From Breviolum minutum Mf 1.05b.01 (taxonomy: Eukaryota > Sar > Dinophyceae > Suessiales > Symbiodiniaceae), in NCBI GenBank assembly GCA_000507305.1, contig DF239102.1, positions 265,126-329,125 of the forward strand: a stretch of DNA of 64,000 bases. Direction: 5' to 3'. This document shows, piece after piece, positions 46,807-58,153 of the stretch. Positions within the stretch are counted from its first letter, which is position 1, and the number at the start of each line of letters is the position of its first letter. The notes under the pieces are model-generated. The model was not told the DNA's origin. It worked only from the letters and a program-made list of their open reading frames with translations, and did not search any database. The translations under genes were made by a program, and so were the position numbers.

Positions 46807-47590
46807 CACTAGCTGTTATCCACCATCATTAGGGTGCCCATAACCACCATAATACGGGGTTCCGGGGATAGGAAAAAAACACCATGGATCCCCCTATACT
46901 AATAATGAGTAATGTCAAAATCCTGGTGGTCTTGCGTAGGAGGGGGCTCCACCCGAACTGAGCACCCGTTTTGTTTCCTTTTCTAGGACGTACACATATA
47001 TCATATATATCCCATGAAAAAACACATGGTTTTGATGGGGAGAGTTCGGATGCCCATCATATTGCCACGAAGGATGCATTGCTTGGTTGCACGTTGGTTC
47101 ATCATTCAACAATCTCAGAAGTCCGAGGCCCATGGCACCAACTTGACGGTTGTTACCAACAACTGACCGCTTGGTGGCAAAGATTATATACCTAATATAC
47201 CCGAAACACAAACATCCGTACGACCTGGAAAGTGAATCCCGTCTATTGGCTTAGAGGCTTAGAATGGCCCCTTACTAATCTACCTTTTGGGAGTTGCTTC
47301 ATCTACTTTCACTGCGGTGTATGCAGCTCAGTGTTGTGTGCTAGGACCTGGTGCCCGGCACGTTGTTTTGGCTGACCTTTTGGCATGTACCAAAGTGTGG
47401 CACTTTTGAGGTGCAATGAAGTTAAAGCGGATCAGTAATTCAGAACACTTCATCCAAATAGAACAACAACTACATATATATATATATATATATATTTATA
47501 TAATGGTATCTTATTGTGATATTTAGATTGTGTTCAAAGTAGACATCAGCAAAAATATCTTGTTCAAAAACACATTTCACCTTCTCTTAC

Positions 47591-47690
47591 CGTAAGGGCG
47601 GTCCGAGTCACTCATCTCACAACTTTCCACGCGACCCTGTGGATAGGCAGCATTCCTGGGATGCTGTGCTGGGCCACTTATGGGTACCAA
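47591..47690 (-). CDS. internal exon, unknown protein
   Basis: A 100-nt exon between a CCTATCACAG acceptor and a strong GTAAGAG donor, phase 0 at the start. It reads LVPISGPAQHPRNAAYPQGR then VESCEMSDSDRPY plus one base. Upstream on the same strand, after TTTAATTTCAG near 47850, SPIHQAATWNLAKENRHAVA then FKACIDILETHLKK may be the preceding exon. Confidence 0.55.
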
Positions 47691-48184
47691 CTGTGATAGG
47701 AAACCATTGGATGTTGATAAGAAACATGTCAAATGAATAAACAAAGGCTTCTTCAAATGTGTTTCCAAAATGTCAATGCATGCTTTAAATGCCACTGCAT
47801 GCCGATTTTCTTTTGCAAGATTCCATGTTGCTGCTTGGTGAATTGGAGATCCTGAAATTAAATCTATATATAAAATCAACATACGGCTCAGTAGTCACAA
47901 CACTGCTTGTCGGGTTAGATTCCGCCCGGGACTTAATGTTGAAAAACACTCTAGTAACTAGTATAGTAATTTAATCTAAGTTCCATTGAATCCCATTCTC
48001 TAAGTTTGCAGGTTGATCGACTTCAATGACATTTGTTGGTTTATATGTGGACCAAAACTCGCTCGGTCCACAACAAACACTGTTCTTATCTGAGTAATTA
48101 AATCAATTATATGTAGATTTCGGCTAAACAGATCCTTTTGGAAACACCTCCCCTCCCCCCCCAAAAAAAACACTCCAAACTAAA

Positions 48185-48300
48185 CCTAAATCTGTGTAAT
48201 AGATGTAGCAGGTCGATTCGTCCAAGGCTCCGAGGAACACAAGGTAAGGGTTGACCAGCCCATTCGCAAGGAAGACACAAGTTGCGCTTGTCCAGCTCCA
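48185..48300 (-). CDS. candidate exon with membrane-like segment
   Basis: A - strand frame reads ATCVFLANGLVNPYLVFLGA then LDESTCYIYYTDLGL. All three frames are open here, so the frame choice rests on composition only. Confidence 0.35.
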
Positions 48301-48970
48301 AGAACATGCCTTGTTTTGGCCAAGTTGACATGGGCGCCCATGGGGCCATGTTTTTGTTGGACAATTTTTGCTGCCGCTGGTTTTGCTTGTTTTTTCATTC
48401 AACGTGAGAAGTTGAAGACTCTCAAGGTGATCAACATGAAATATGCACAACCGCAACAAAATTACCTCACAGAAAGGGAAGCAACGGGCATGTCAACGAT
48501 AATGATACAGATTTCCAACATCTGCAAAATCTTCTAAATCACCCGCAATTTCCAGATTGCCCTCCCCCCAAACAATCAACATGTCCCCTGAATTGGGACC
48601 ATTTTAAAAGTGACCGCTCATCTTCCAACCATAAATTTCCTGTGATATGCTAGTTTTCAGGGGGGTGATCAAAATCCTATCTTTCCTTTTAACCTTCCTT
48701 TTAACTGCACACGGTGAGTGACATTTGCTCTTCCCTAGGCATGTCGCACGAGAAACCTGCAGGTGGTGTTTTTTTTTGCGACCGGGAAGTCCAAGTTGTT
48801 GGTGTTTGGTTCGTTGATTTTCTTGGGTTCTACTGGGAAAACATGTGTTTTTTTGTTGAAAATATTGCAAAACTGCATCTGCTTCGTCTAAAAAGAAATA
48901 AGTGCTAAATTTTAAATCCAAAACATGGGATCTTAATGTGAACACTATCGAACAAATGAAAAAAGGATAC

Positions 48971-49024
48971 CATCGTTTAAGCGGGGGGCTTTGATAGTCA
49001 CTTGACTCAGAATGACCCAGAAAC
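48971..49024 (-). CDS. short internal exon
   Basis: A 54-nt exon with acceptor CTTCCTCCAG and donor GTATCC. It reads FLGHSESSDYQSPPLKR with one leading and two trailing bases. It is short but framed by good sites. Confidence 0.4.
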
Positions 49025-50163
49025 CTGGAGGAAACACAGACCAAAATACAACATGCATTTTCTTCGGTGGCTGCATGTGGAAAAGAGATTGAAAAGGCTA
49101 ATTACTTGCCAGCAAAGGAAATCTACTTGTACTTTGCCAGTCATAAAGTGGGAATGATTCCTAAACGAGAGAAGGCTTTCGTTGATTGATTTTGCCAAAG
49201 CAGAGTGGCTTGCATTAGCTAGAAGTTTAACAAAGAATTGCAGCAATATAGAAAATTGATTTATATACATTGAGGTTGCGTCTTGACACACTCAGCGTGA
49301 TTTCTTTAAATTCCCTCGGGTTACAAAGTCTAACTCACAACAAACGGATACTGGAGCCTATTACCGTACTGATGCCTCATGCAGTTTGAAATCTTGAGAC
49401 ATCTGGCAAACAAGGGGAATGCATGAATATAATCAGTATATAGATATCTTAGTTTATATATACACACAAAAACATGGCAAACAACGTATGTTTCCTGTAC
49501 CCACAGGAAACATATCATTTACCAACTTCTATTTGGAGTTTTGAAGGTGGTCAAATTTACAGAATCCGATCCTTTGGGGTGTATGCCTCACGGTGTGTCT
49601 CCCTGATCCGACGCCGAAATCACGACGGCTTATTGGACCCCACCACCATGGACGATTTCAATACAACACTTGGTCCAAATTGGGCCAGTCCCAAACTCGC
49701 AAGCCAACTTGGAGCCATAGCTTTAAATGGATGTTGAGACCACCAAGTGTGACCAAAGGCCTGATCAATTAGGCTGGATCCACATACTATATGTAATATG
49801 TATTCATATATATACATATAATTATACACATACGACCTGCCTCAAATTGAAAGCACCAAGGTGGCCCCTTGGAAGACCTTTAACTATAGAAGTAAAGCAT
49901 GTTATTCTGAATCAAAACCTGCGTTCAACTTCGCACAAGGACATGACTCCATGCACTCTGGCCTGTCCCACAAGTAGGTTCCCCAACCCTCAAAGATGTC
50001 CAAAAACTATTCTGCCACTTGCAATTCTATTGGGAATAAAACACAATCAATTCAATTTACACAAGTATAAATGTGTGACTGTAGTTCTTTGTATTTGTGA
50101 TGTGTATAGTTGTATGCATACATACATGCAATCATTGACATCCAATTAAATTTGTGATCAAAC
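49025..50163. other. unresolved stretch
   Basis: At 49620-49790 the - strand reads AFGHTWWSQHPFKAMAPSWL and the + strand reads RRRNHDGLLDPTTMDDFNTT. Both are plausible terminal exons and I could not choose. Confidence 0.3.
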
Positions 50164-50276
50164 CTCTGATGCAAATGTCCCAATTTACGTCCAGAAACGC
50201 TGGCCGTGTCCGAACATTCAGAGTCGACACTGGCCGCCAAATGCAAATGCAGCATCTGCGTGGCATTTTCAGCTAC
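50164..50276 (-). CDS. internal exon, unknown protein
   Basis: A 113-nt exon between a TTTCTCGCCAG acceptor and a GTTTGA donor, phase 0 at the start. It reads VAENATQMLHLHLAASVDSE, then CSDTASVSGRKLGHLHQ plus two bases. It is a well-framed exon with no identified partner. Confidence 0.55.
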
Positions 50277-51542
50277 CTGGCGAGAAACGTGTCAAACATG
50301 CCCAAATCGATATTGATTTTAGATTGTTTGCGGTATATATGTTTGCAAACATATGGATGTGTCCGGTGTTTTCTGGTTCAATCCTTGGACCTTTGCAATC
50401 TATGCAGGGAGATTCAATATCATGTCAACAAATTGGAACACAAGAAAACAGGGAGCCTGGTCTTCTTCTCCGGCTATTTTGCCATGTTTTTGGAATACGA
50501 ATGGAAGTGAAATGACACTGAAATGACTATTTGACCTTGCCTTAAAATTATCAAACCTCTATATTTTACAACCTGCCCCCCTGCCCCCAACCTCAACAGC
50601 ATGCACGGCGGCCACACAAAGGATCACGCTGGACCAGCCCATGGTGCTGCGGCCTCCTTATGGGGGGCTGCAAGGTTCCCAGTGAAGCAACATGAAAACT
50701 CAGGTGGAAACTCATATCGGAACCCAGAATGCACCCCTGAAGTTACAAATAGCCCCTGAAATCTACCATGCCACAAGGGAAGTAGTCTTCCAATCAGCCT
50801 TTTTCAGAGTTCATGTTCGTTTTTTGCCGGTGGTGATTTATTATTTCTGAACTCCAAACTCAAGATAGGTCTTTGCATTTTTCCCAGGTGCTCCGTTATT
50901 TTCAGTTTCTTAGCAGTTGTTGGTGTTTCCCCGTGTCATGAAAGTGTCCAGAAGTGAGGGCTGCACAAATGCACAAAAACACCCAAAAGGGAAACACAAC
51001 AAAAAGCTACATGACATGGACCGATACTGGTAATTTTACATAACAATTTATAAATTATAACAATGATATTTTTCCATATTCAAATCATAAGACTCATAAG
51101 ACAAATCAAGTTTTGTCAGAAAGTGGTAGTCAGGTAGTCTACCCATCAATGGTTTGCGACCTGAGGATGCTCGAGGTAGTTTCCTGCCTTTGAGATTTAA
51201 TTTACTCCTTGCTGCAGAATTGAACTAAACCCGTCGATAGATGAATCGTGAAAAACAACAAATTGATGCGAAATTCTCTCACTATTCGAACATAGGAAAA
51301 TGGGTTTCCCTTTTCAACCATGAATTTCAATGAGCTTGTTGGTCGTCAATCTACTGAAGTGGAAACACCGAATCTGAAGAGGTAATTTTGGAAGAATGTA
51401 CTGTTTGAAATGCTTTATCTGAGATTTTATCTGTTTTTAGATATACATGCACTATGCATTGTTTCATATTACCCGTAAAAAAAACATTGTGCAACAACAA
51501 AAATGTATGTGCAAAGGTATGACTGCACAATTCCCGCCTGAC
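50277..51542. other. no supported exon
   Basis: AT-rich sequence with a GC-richer patch at 50580-50690 that is not clearly open in any frame. Confidence 0.3.
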
Positions 51543-51593
51543 CTTCCGTATCTTCTTGTTTTGGGGTGGCTCTTCGGGGGGGAAGATCCAAGC
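51543..51593 (-). CDS. short internal exon
   Basis: 51 nt, phase 0 at both ends, ending at a GTCAGG donor. It reads AWIFPPEEPPQNKKIRK. An overlapping longer frame upstream (VVSAETNEAWLLGPRQDFSH at about 51625-51705) may be the preceding exon. The acceptor here (TTCAGAG) is ambiguous by two bases. Confidence 0.4.
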
Positions 51594-52541
51594 CTCTGAA
51601 TTTTAGTGCAGGGAACCCTTCCAGTCTCCACCCGTGTTATGTGAAAAATCCTGCCTGGGCCCCAGCAACCACGCTTCGTTGGTTTCAGCCGAAACGACGG
51701 CTGAAGGACAAGAAGGTTGTGATGCAAACATGTCCATGAAGTGAAATATGTTGGATGTGAGGGGCTATGGTCCAACACATGTGCAACCATTTGCAATATA
51801 TATATATGCAAATTATGACATCTTGACATCCTTCATATTCATTATTGGACATGCCAATTGTTTTTTGAGGATTTAAATACTATTTCCAACAACATATGTC
51901 AATGTACAAGCACAACTTCTCACATCTGTTGCTGGCTAGGTGGACATTAGGGAAACTTGGTCCTTATCCAACCAATCCCAAAAATAGGCCTCCTCCTTCT
52001 TGAATATCTCAAAAGAACCAATCCATCTTGCGTTGTGTGGACCAATGCATCTTGCTTTAAGGAAACTTCAGGATCTTCTCAACTTCAATAATTTTTCCGT
52101 GTTTACCAAAAAGGTCAGCTAGATTGCTCAAAATTGATCCTGGCTTGGCTTCAACTGAGCCCCACACACGCCAAATGGCAAGTTGTTTGAGCCTGGGAAT
52201 AGGCGTTTTTGGGCATGAACCCCGGCCTTTCAAGCTCAGGAATAAACACATGCACAGTATAGTTGATGTGTGGTAACTTCATCTTGCACAGCAACTTCGA
52301 CATCTTGGAGTGTAAATACATACATATCATATATAACACAACTAGATATAATTTGCATACATAGTGAATTCCAATGAGCTCCTCTTGTGCTATGCTATTA
52401 ACATTTCCCTTGATACTTCATTTGTATCTCTCTCCGTGCGACTTGCTATCATCATGGTGGACATGAGGTGCTATCAAATGCTGTCTGAACCAACGGTTGC
52501 ATCATTTAGTGGTCACTTGGTTGCCCTGCAATTTTTGGGAC

Positions 52542-52572
<31 letters not shown>

Positions 52573-52861
52573 GATATATAATTATATATGTTTGTGTGGT
52601 TGTGTGATGATATATGCTCTTGTGAGGAGCCTTGAAAGCGAAGTATATAGAATGAACATATAGCTTCATTACATACACCTGTGCAAATTTGGCAAATACC
52701 TAACAATCTACATCTGTTGGTTGCATATAATTCACGATGATTCACGTTGCAAAATCACTGTCAAATTTAGTATAGAAGCATGTTTCTAAGGGGCTTCTCA
52801 CTTTTGAGACACCACCGCCTCCACCCTGAGGCAACCTTTCGAATCCAGGGAGAAAAAAAAC
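51594..52861. other. mostly non-coding
   Basis: The possible exon at about 51625-51705 is noted above. A long AT microsatellite lies at 52540-52580. No other exon is supported. Confidence 0.3.
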
Positions 52862-52918
52862 GCCTTTCAATCAGCTGATCCTTCTTCTCCACGATGTCTT
52901 TGCCTACACGCCCGACGG
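52862..52918 (-). CDS. short internal exon
   Basis: A 57-nt exon with acceptor ATATGTTCAG and donor GTTTTT. It reads VGRVGKDIVEKKDQLIER, a charged helical peptide, with two leading bases and one trailing base. Confidence 0.45.
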
Positions 52919-54940
52919 CTGAACATATAGGTACACACACACGCACACTGTCGAAGTAGAAGCATAACTGTCAAACAAAGTGCATGGTAACCTCAAACGG
53001 TACCCTTAAACATACCAATCTATGATAACTTAGACATATATCATGACTAAACCATGGCTATTCATAATTTTTCAGCGAAACTTGACTCAAGTAGGAGATC
53101 AGCATCAACTTCTGGAGTCTGTTCGGAGAAAATTACCAACCTGAAAATGATCCAATTTGTTCTCCAATGGTGAATGTTAAGATTTTTCAGATTTCAACCA
53201 TACATGTTGAAGGTACAAAAGCTTTGAAGAAACTTCCCTATATGGGTGCTTCCTTAAATGGTGGTACCCCCAAAACACCTTAGTAGGAAAACCCATGGTT
53301 GTTGGGAACCTACGCCTCGGGTCCAACCAAAATCGCCAAAATACTGTTGATGTAGGAAATCCTAAATCCTGCACCTAAGATGTACAAAACCTTAGTATAT
53401 AAATCATGGGATTTTCAACTACCTTTCTCTCAACTGGTGAGTCTACCGGAATTCTGAACCAACAGCAATAGTTGTGGGTGCCAGCATTTTGTTGACCCTC
53501 CGTTCACTGAAGAAACATTGTCCAACATCAATGAGCCTGGAGGATCTTCACATGCACAACTTTGTCGCCACCTCAACGGATTCTCCGGTGGCTAGGGGAA
53601 TCCCAGAACTCGACTCTACTATGCATGCACATGTGTAATCTTTTTAGGGCTGTAGATAAATCGGAATACCCAAATATCTCTTTCACATCATAATGATACT
53701 TAAAACACCTTAAAACCTACAAACACATCTTGATGTAATAGGCAACAGTCTTCATTTCTCACCCAACCAACCAGGGGCCCAACCAGCGGATTTGTGTTGC
53801 TGGAAAACCAAGTTGAGTGAGGCAGAAACATGCTATGATAGCTGAAGTAGCAGAGATATTCTGAAATGCCATATGTCTACGCACATTTATAGCTAGCGGA
53901 TTAAATCGGCCCAATGATTTGCATGAATTCATATAATTCATCTCTTGTAGGTCACGCATTTTAGCCATCAAAATCATGGGATGGCATACGAACACAAAAA
54001 TGAGTCACGTGTGGTTTGAAATTACACAAAATGAAGGTAAACAGGAAATCATACAATAAGAATCCGGCCGACTTCACCCCATGACATGGTTACGGTGGTC
54101 GTATAAATCTGGTATTATTACCTGAGGTCTTCGGCTCCATTTGCAACTCTGGCAAGGAGAGGTTGCACAGTCGTTCCTGTCAGTCAGCTTGATTCATCTG
54201 GAATGATCTGGATGTTTATCGATTTGGCATCCATCCAAAACAGGGATGGAAGATGATGGAAGTTGAGGATGTGCTTCCAAAAATCACATCCCAACGACCT
54301 AACCATGACAAATCTTGGGACCGATCTTCACCGGCGGTTTTTTCATTTTGGTGTATAATGGGTACTGGGTTGAAATGGTGAATATCCCAACACCCGGGAA
54401 GCCCAAGGTGGAATTCTTGTTCAATACAGTCGATTTCTGTTGGCGGGGAGGGTGGGGGAATCACAACCTAATGCCATCTGATGAGTATGCTGTTGATCAA
54501 AAGGTTTCTTGATTGAAATGATATTGAAATGTATGGGCAAACCCCTGTGTTTAAGGTGTGCGTTCGTACTTCTTTGTGGAGTATTTTTGAGGTTCAATGT
54601 CAAAGTCTTAAAAAACATATCGTGTAAGTTTTTTGGGAAAGTCTTGTGGAAATCCCTCTGGTACAAGGGCTGCTTGGAGGCCCTGAACATGGATGCTTTG
54701 AGTGGAGCATCGTCTGGGATGCTAGCTTCCACATCTTTCCTATATTATGTCGCACATCCTGCGGCTTATCAACAAAACTTGTCCAAACTTGTCTAAACTA
54801 AACCCCAACTTTGATATGGGTCTAGTGTCCCAGAAGTCCTTACCGCACCACAAACGACAATACAGAACCACCACCACCACCACCACCACCACCACCACCA
54901 CAACAACAACAACAACAACAACAAAAACAACAAATCTCTT
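52919..54940. other. repeats and unresolved sequence
   Basis: A fragment of the family 3 inverted repeat lies at about 53244-53300. A repeat at about 53407-53490 (CAACTGGTGAGTCTACCGGA) is shared with 7759-7850. A compound microsatellite lies at 54867-54932. No exon is supported. Confidence 0.35.
54867..54932. repeat. (ACC)n-(ACA)n compound microsatellite
   Basis: About 11 ACC units followed by about 10 ACA units. Read on the - strand it gives spurious Leu and Trp runs immediately 3' of a candidate exon. Confidence 0.95.
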
Positions 54941-54944
54941 CTGC

Positions 54945-55065
54945 ATCCGTTGATATATTGGTGGCACATCTCTGAATCCGTCCCGGGGGACCGGACACAC
55001 TCAGACAACAGCGGTGCTGCTGCAAATGTGCCCAACTTGTCAAGGGGCAAACCCAGCCTTGAGTT
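54945..55065 (-). CDS. candidate exon, unknown protein
   Basis: The - strand reads LGLPLDKLGTFAAAPLLSEC, then VRSPGTDSEMCHQYINGC, before the frame runs into the microsatellite. An upstream continuation (LPNLWETLCMQGTFFIVDFV) is also open. The likely donor lies before the repeat. Ends are not fixed. Confidence 0.45.
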
Positions 55066-56039
55066 GAGAAACGCCAATAAACATGGACAAACATCATAAA
55101 CAAAATCAACAATAAAAAAGGTACCCTGCATGCACAGGGTTTCCCACAGGTTAGGAAGGGCCAAACCAGAGTGCCAATATTCTGGGACAAACTATTCAAA
55201 CAAGGGATGCCTTCCTACTTCCTACAGGTGTTTTTTTTTTCAAATTTTCGGCATGCAACAAAAACAAAGTGTCCAATTGCTGGGACCACAAATCAGTGAT
55301 AGTTTGTGATTGGTAGTTCTACTAGTTTGATGGGAATCATTTTGAGACATACCATCATTTTGTGTCAAAAGCTTGTTACTTGCGGGGATAATTGAACTTA
55401 CAATTCGAAACCAAACTTATATAAACCAACCTAAAACCACCAATTAAGCATTATAGAGGACCAGCTATCAACCAAAAAAGACTTTGACTAGTGACTATCT
55501 TGACCGTGCCCAGCAGACATCTCACAACGCAGCTTGTATTTTCCACAATAAAGCGCCACACTTTTTCCATGTCTGACTGCTTCACGATGGGATTTGAAAC
55601 CCGCAGTTCAGGAGAAGCGGTCCGGCGAAAACCCTTCTCCGTTGCCAGCCGATTTCTATGGCCCTACGAACCGAGGTACCTAGTGGGTAATGAAGATGGA
55701 CCATTAATGGCAGCTTTTTTTGTTGAAATAGTGCAGATAGACCAGGAAAAACCTTATTGACTTGAATTATGTGTAGGTTGAGTGGTGCATCTTGTGTGTG
55801 TGTGCGTCGATGATATCGCGAAGGTTGATGCCCTCTAATAACCTTGCGATTGAGATGGGATTTTGACCATTTGGATCCATTGAGCAAATCTGGGTGGTTT
55901 TATACATTATATATGTATAATATGCAGTCACATGATTCATCTTCAATAAACAACTGTTTGGCTTTTTCCACTTCTTTTTTGTAAAATAGAAATCCCTGCT
56001 AGACAAACTCAACAAACACCTGCAACTCAAACCTGCAAC
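55066..56039. other. ambiguous coding on both strands
   Basis: At 55560-55760 the + strand reads FETRSSGEAVRRKPFSVASR and the - strand reads RAIEIGWQRRRVFAGPLLLN. One of these is probably an exon and I cannot decide which. Confidence 0.3.
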
Positions 56040-56154
56040 CTCTGCCGAAACAGGTCGAAATTTCCATCCACTTCACGAGGCTTTGAAACTGACACCAGCT
56101 TTTTGCAAGGCTTGGGGCCAAAGCCTCGAGAGTCCCCGGCCGGTTTCCAGGAAA
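56040..56154 (-). CDS. internal exon, unknown protein
   Basis: A 115-nt GC-rich exon after GGGGTAAG, ending at a GTTGCA donor. It reads SWKPAGDSRGFGPKPCKKLV, then SVSKPREVDGNFDLFRQ with two bases either side. Another frame is open but has a stop near the end. Confidence 0.45.
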
Positions 56155-57499
56155 CTTACCCCGAAAAAACAGGTGAAGGTAAGTAAGCTGATTGGGCAAA
56201 ATGGGGGGTTGAACTGAGAAAAAATACCCTGAAAAGAAAGGTGAAGGGTTAAAGCTGTTTCCTGGGAAAATCCGGGGGTATTCACTTAACTGAATGGTAA
56301 AAATTGAAGCAACAATCCCCTTTCATGAGGAGATGCCTAAAATATCTATGCCACCAACCCAAACCACCAATTTGCCATGAAAAAGAAATAGCTGAACATG
56401 GAAAATCATGACATTTGGTATTGAAGGGATAGAATCGAAGGTTTAAAGAGATTTCATCATGCCAAGTTTTCGGCTTTTAGTGGTATTAACGGTGTTCCCC
56501 TACTTTTGACCATGATGTCACCGGTTTGGTTGCTTTAATTGTGCCCAAATGTAATGATGAGACCAAATGTGTGTTGATACTCTGCAAGGGATGTTACAAG
56601 ATCTGTTTTGTCCACACACCACAAACTATGTTCAACCCGCTCTGCTATTCTGCTATAGAAGGCAAGGTAAACTACACATGACTAAATGATAAAACGACAA
56701 TGCAATATGGACAGTAAACATCAATAAAGTTTTCGGAACAAAACTGAACGAATATGTCATCAATCAACTTGGACTGTGACTTTGAGTGAAGTAACCTGAG
56801 AGAAATTCTTATGATCTTGTTGAAACCCAATGTGACTGGCAGCACAGCACTGTACAGTATTTTTCATGTTATTTCTCAGTGTTGATGCATAGTGCTCTGA
56901 TGCTGCTCTGATGCCATATTCAGAAAATTTCAGTTGGACTTGGACAATAAATGTTCAAATTACGTACCTGCAATAGATATAACTCTACAAACAGCTCACA
57001 TCTAATTTGTATATCTGCATATCTCTGCATGATATGTCATGGTTGGGTTTAACATTGAGAAATCAACGCCAAGCCACGTCTGCGTCGCACGCACATAGGA
57101 CATCGCATAGACGTAGTCCTGTGTGTTCTGCAGCATTCTTTTCTGGGATGCAACTGTGTTGAAATTACGTAAATCTGAAAATTCAATGCTCTCAACACCT
57201 ATATAGATCTTACATACAAAGCTTTATCAATGCCCATTTCGCAACGTTTGAAAAACCCATTCTTCATACCATTTTCAAGAACTGCGATAAGGAAATGTCA
57301 GAACATATTCATATCTAAATGCACGATATATATATATAAATATTTATATATCGATCCATATGTATATATACCAGTTAGAAATTGAGATGTGTTGAACATC
57401 ATAAACACTTCCGGAAAAAAACAAACAAAAAACACAACTTCCCTCGACATGTGGTCACATCTGGTAGTTAAACACCACAGTCCTCGGGCTTTTCTGCAG
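56155..57499. other. no gene seen; probable strand-switch region
   Basis: No supported exon on either strand. It separates - strand exons on the left from + strand exons on the right, so it is a candidate divergent intergenic region. AT microsatellite sequence lies near 57328-57370. Confidence 0.35.
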
Positions 57500-57586
57500 A
57501 TCCAAAGGTACGAATCTCCGGAGTCAAACGGCCTGGAGGTTTACGTATGGCGAAAAAGAACTCGACCTTTCAAACCCTTAAGATAT
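57500..57586 (+). CDS. internal exon, unknown protein
   Basis: An 87-nt exon after a TTTTCTGCAG acceptor, phase 0 at both ends, ending at a GTAAAC donor. It reads IQRYESPESNGLEVYVWRKR then TRPFKPLRY. The opposite strand is less protein-like. This is the first well-supported + strand exon after 3.1 kb. Confidence 0.55.
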
Positions 57587-57960
57587 GTAAACAATGGAAG
57601 TGTGATGGAAGGTTGTGTTTTAGGAATATAGGAATCCACCAAAAACAAGGATACACAAATTAACCACCGGTATACAAATAAAGAAAGATAATAAATAAAT
57701 AGATGGAAAAATTGATATATCCATAAATAGATAGCCAAGTAGAGAAATAGAGAAACAAAGTCACACATACACACATATCACATCTCTGATTTGCATGTGT
57801 GCATTGAATGAATATGATGACATATAGTGACCATGGTCACTTTGACACATCTTTGGCACTACTGTACCTCTCATTCTTTCAATGTACATGTTCAGCATTG
57901 GACACTACCATAAAACAGTTTCTAAGATGTTGATGCCAGTGACTCCTAAGAGCATTGAAG

Positions 57961-58153
57961 GACCCAAAAAAAAACACCAACAATGCGATTTGAAGATATC
58001 TTCAAATCGCAATACCGAAAATTCATCGTGAAACTCATGGAATCGGCAATGCAACATCTCCAATATCCCTTGGCCGTCCCTTTTGTGCCTTCGTCTGCTT
58101 CATCTGCATGTAATCTCACCACAGCACCCAAGTTATCGCCACTGTCACCTTAA
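57961..58153 (+). CDS. terminal exon or small protein
   Basis: Open from after CATTGAAG to a TAA at 58151-58153. An ATG at 57983 would give a 56-residue protein starting MRFEDIFKSQYRKFIVKLME, continuing SAMQHLQYPLAVPFVPSSAS. It is more likely the last exon of the gene containing 57500-57586, though the phase between them implies a missing exon. A perfect 28-bp palindrome overlaps its first codons. Confidence 0.5.
57984..58011. repeat. perfect 28-bp palindrome
   Basis: TGCGATTTGAAGAT followed by its exact reverse complement, with no spacer. It overlaps the start of the open frame at 57961-58153. Confidence 0.9.

Noticed and set aside
54740..55199. Long - strand frames with Leu and Trp runs
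   Set aside because: The runs come from the ACC/ACA microsatellite. Only the part at about 54945-55065 is kept as a candidate exon.
4926..57370. TATATA runs as promoters
   Set aside because: They are AT microsatellites scattered throughout introns and intergenic sequence with no positional relation to exon starts; dinoflagellate genes generally lack a conventional TATA box.
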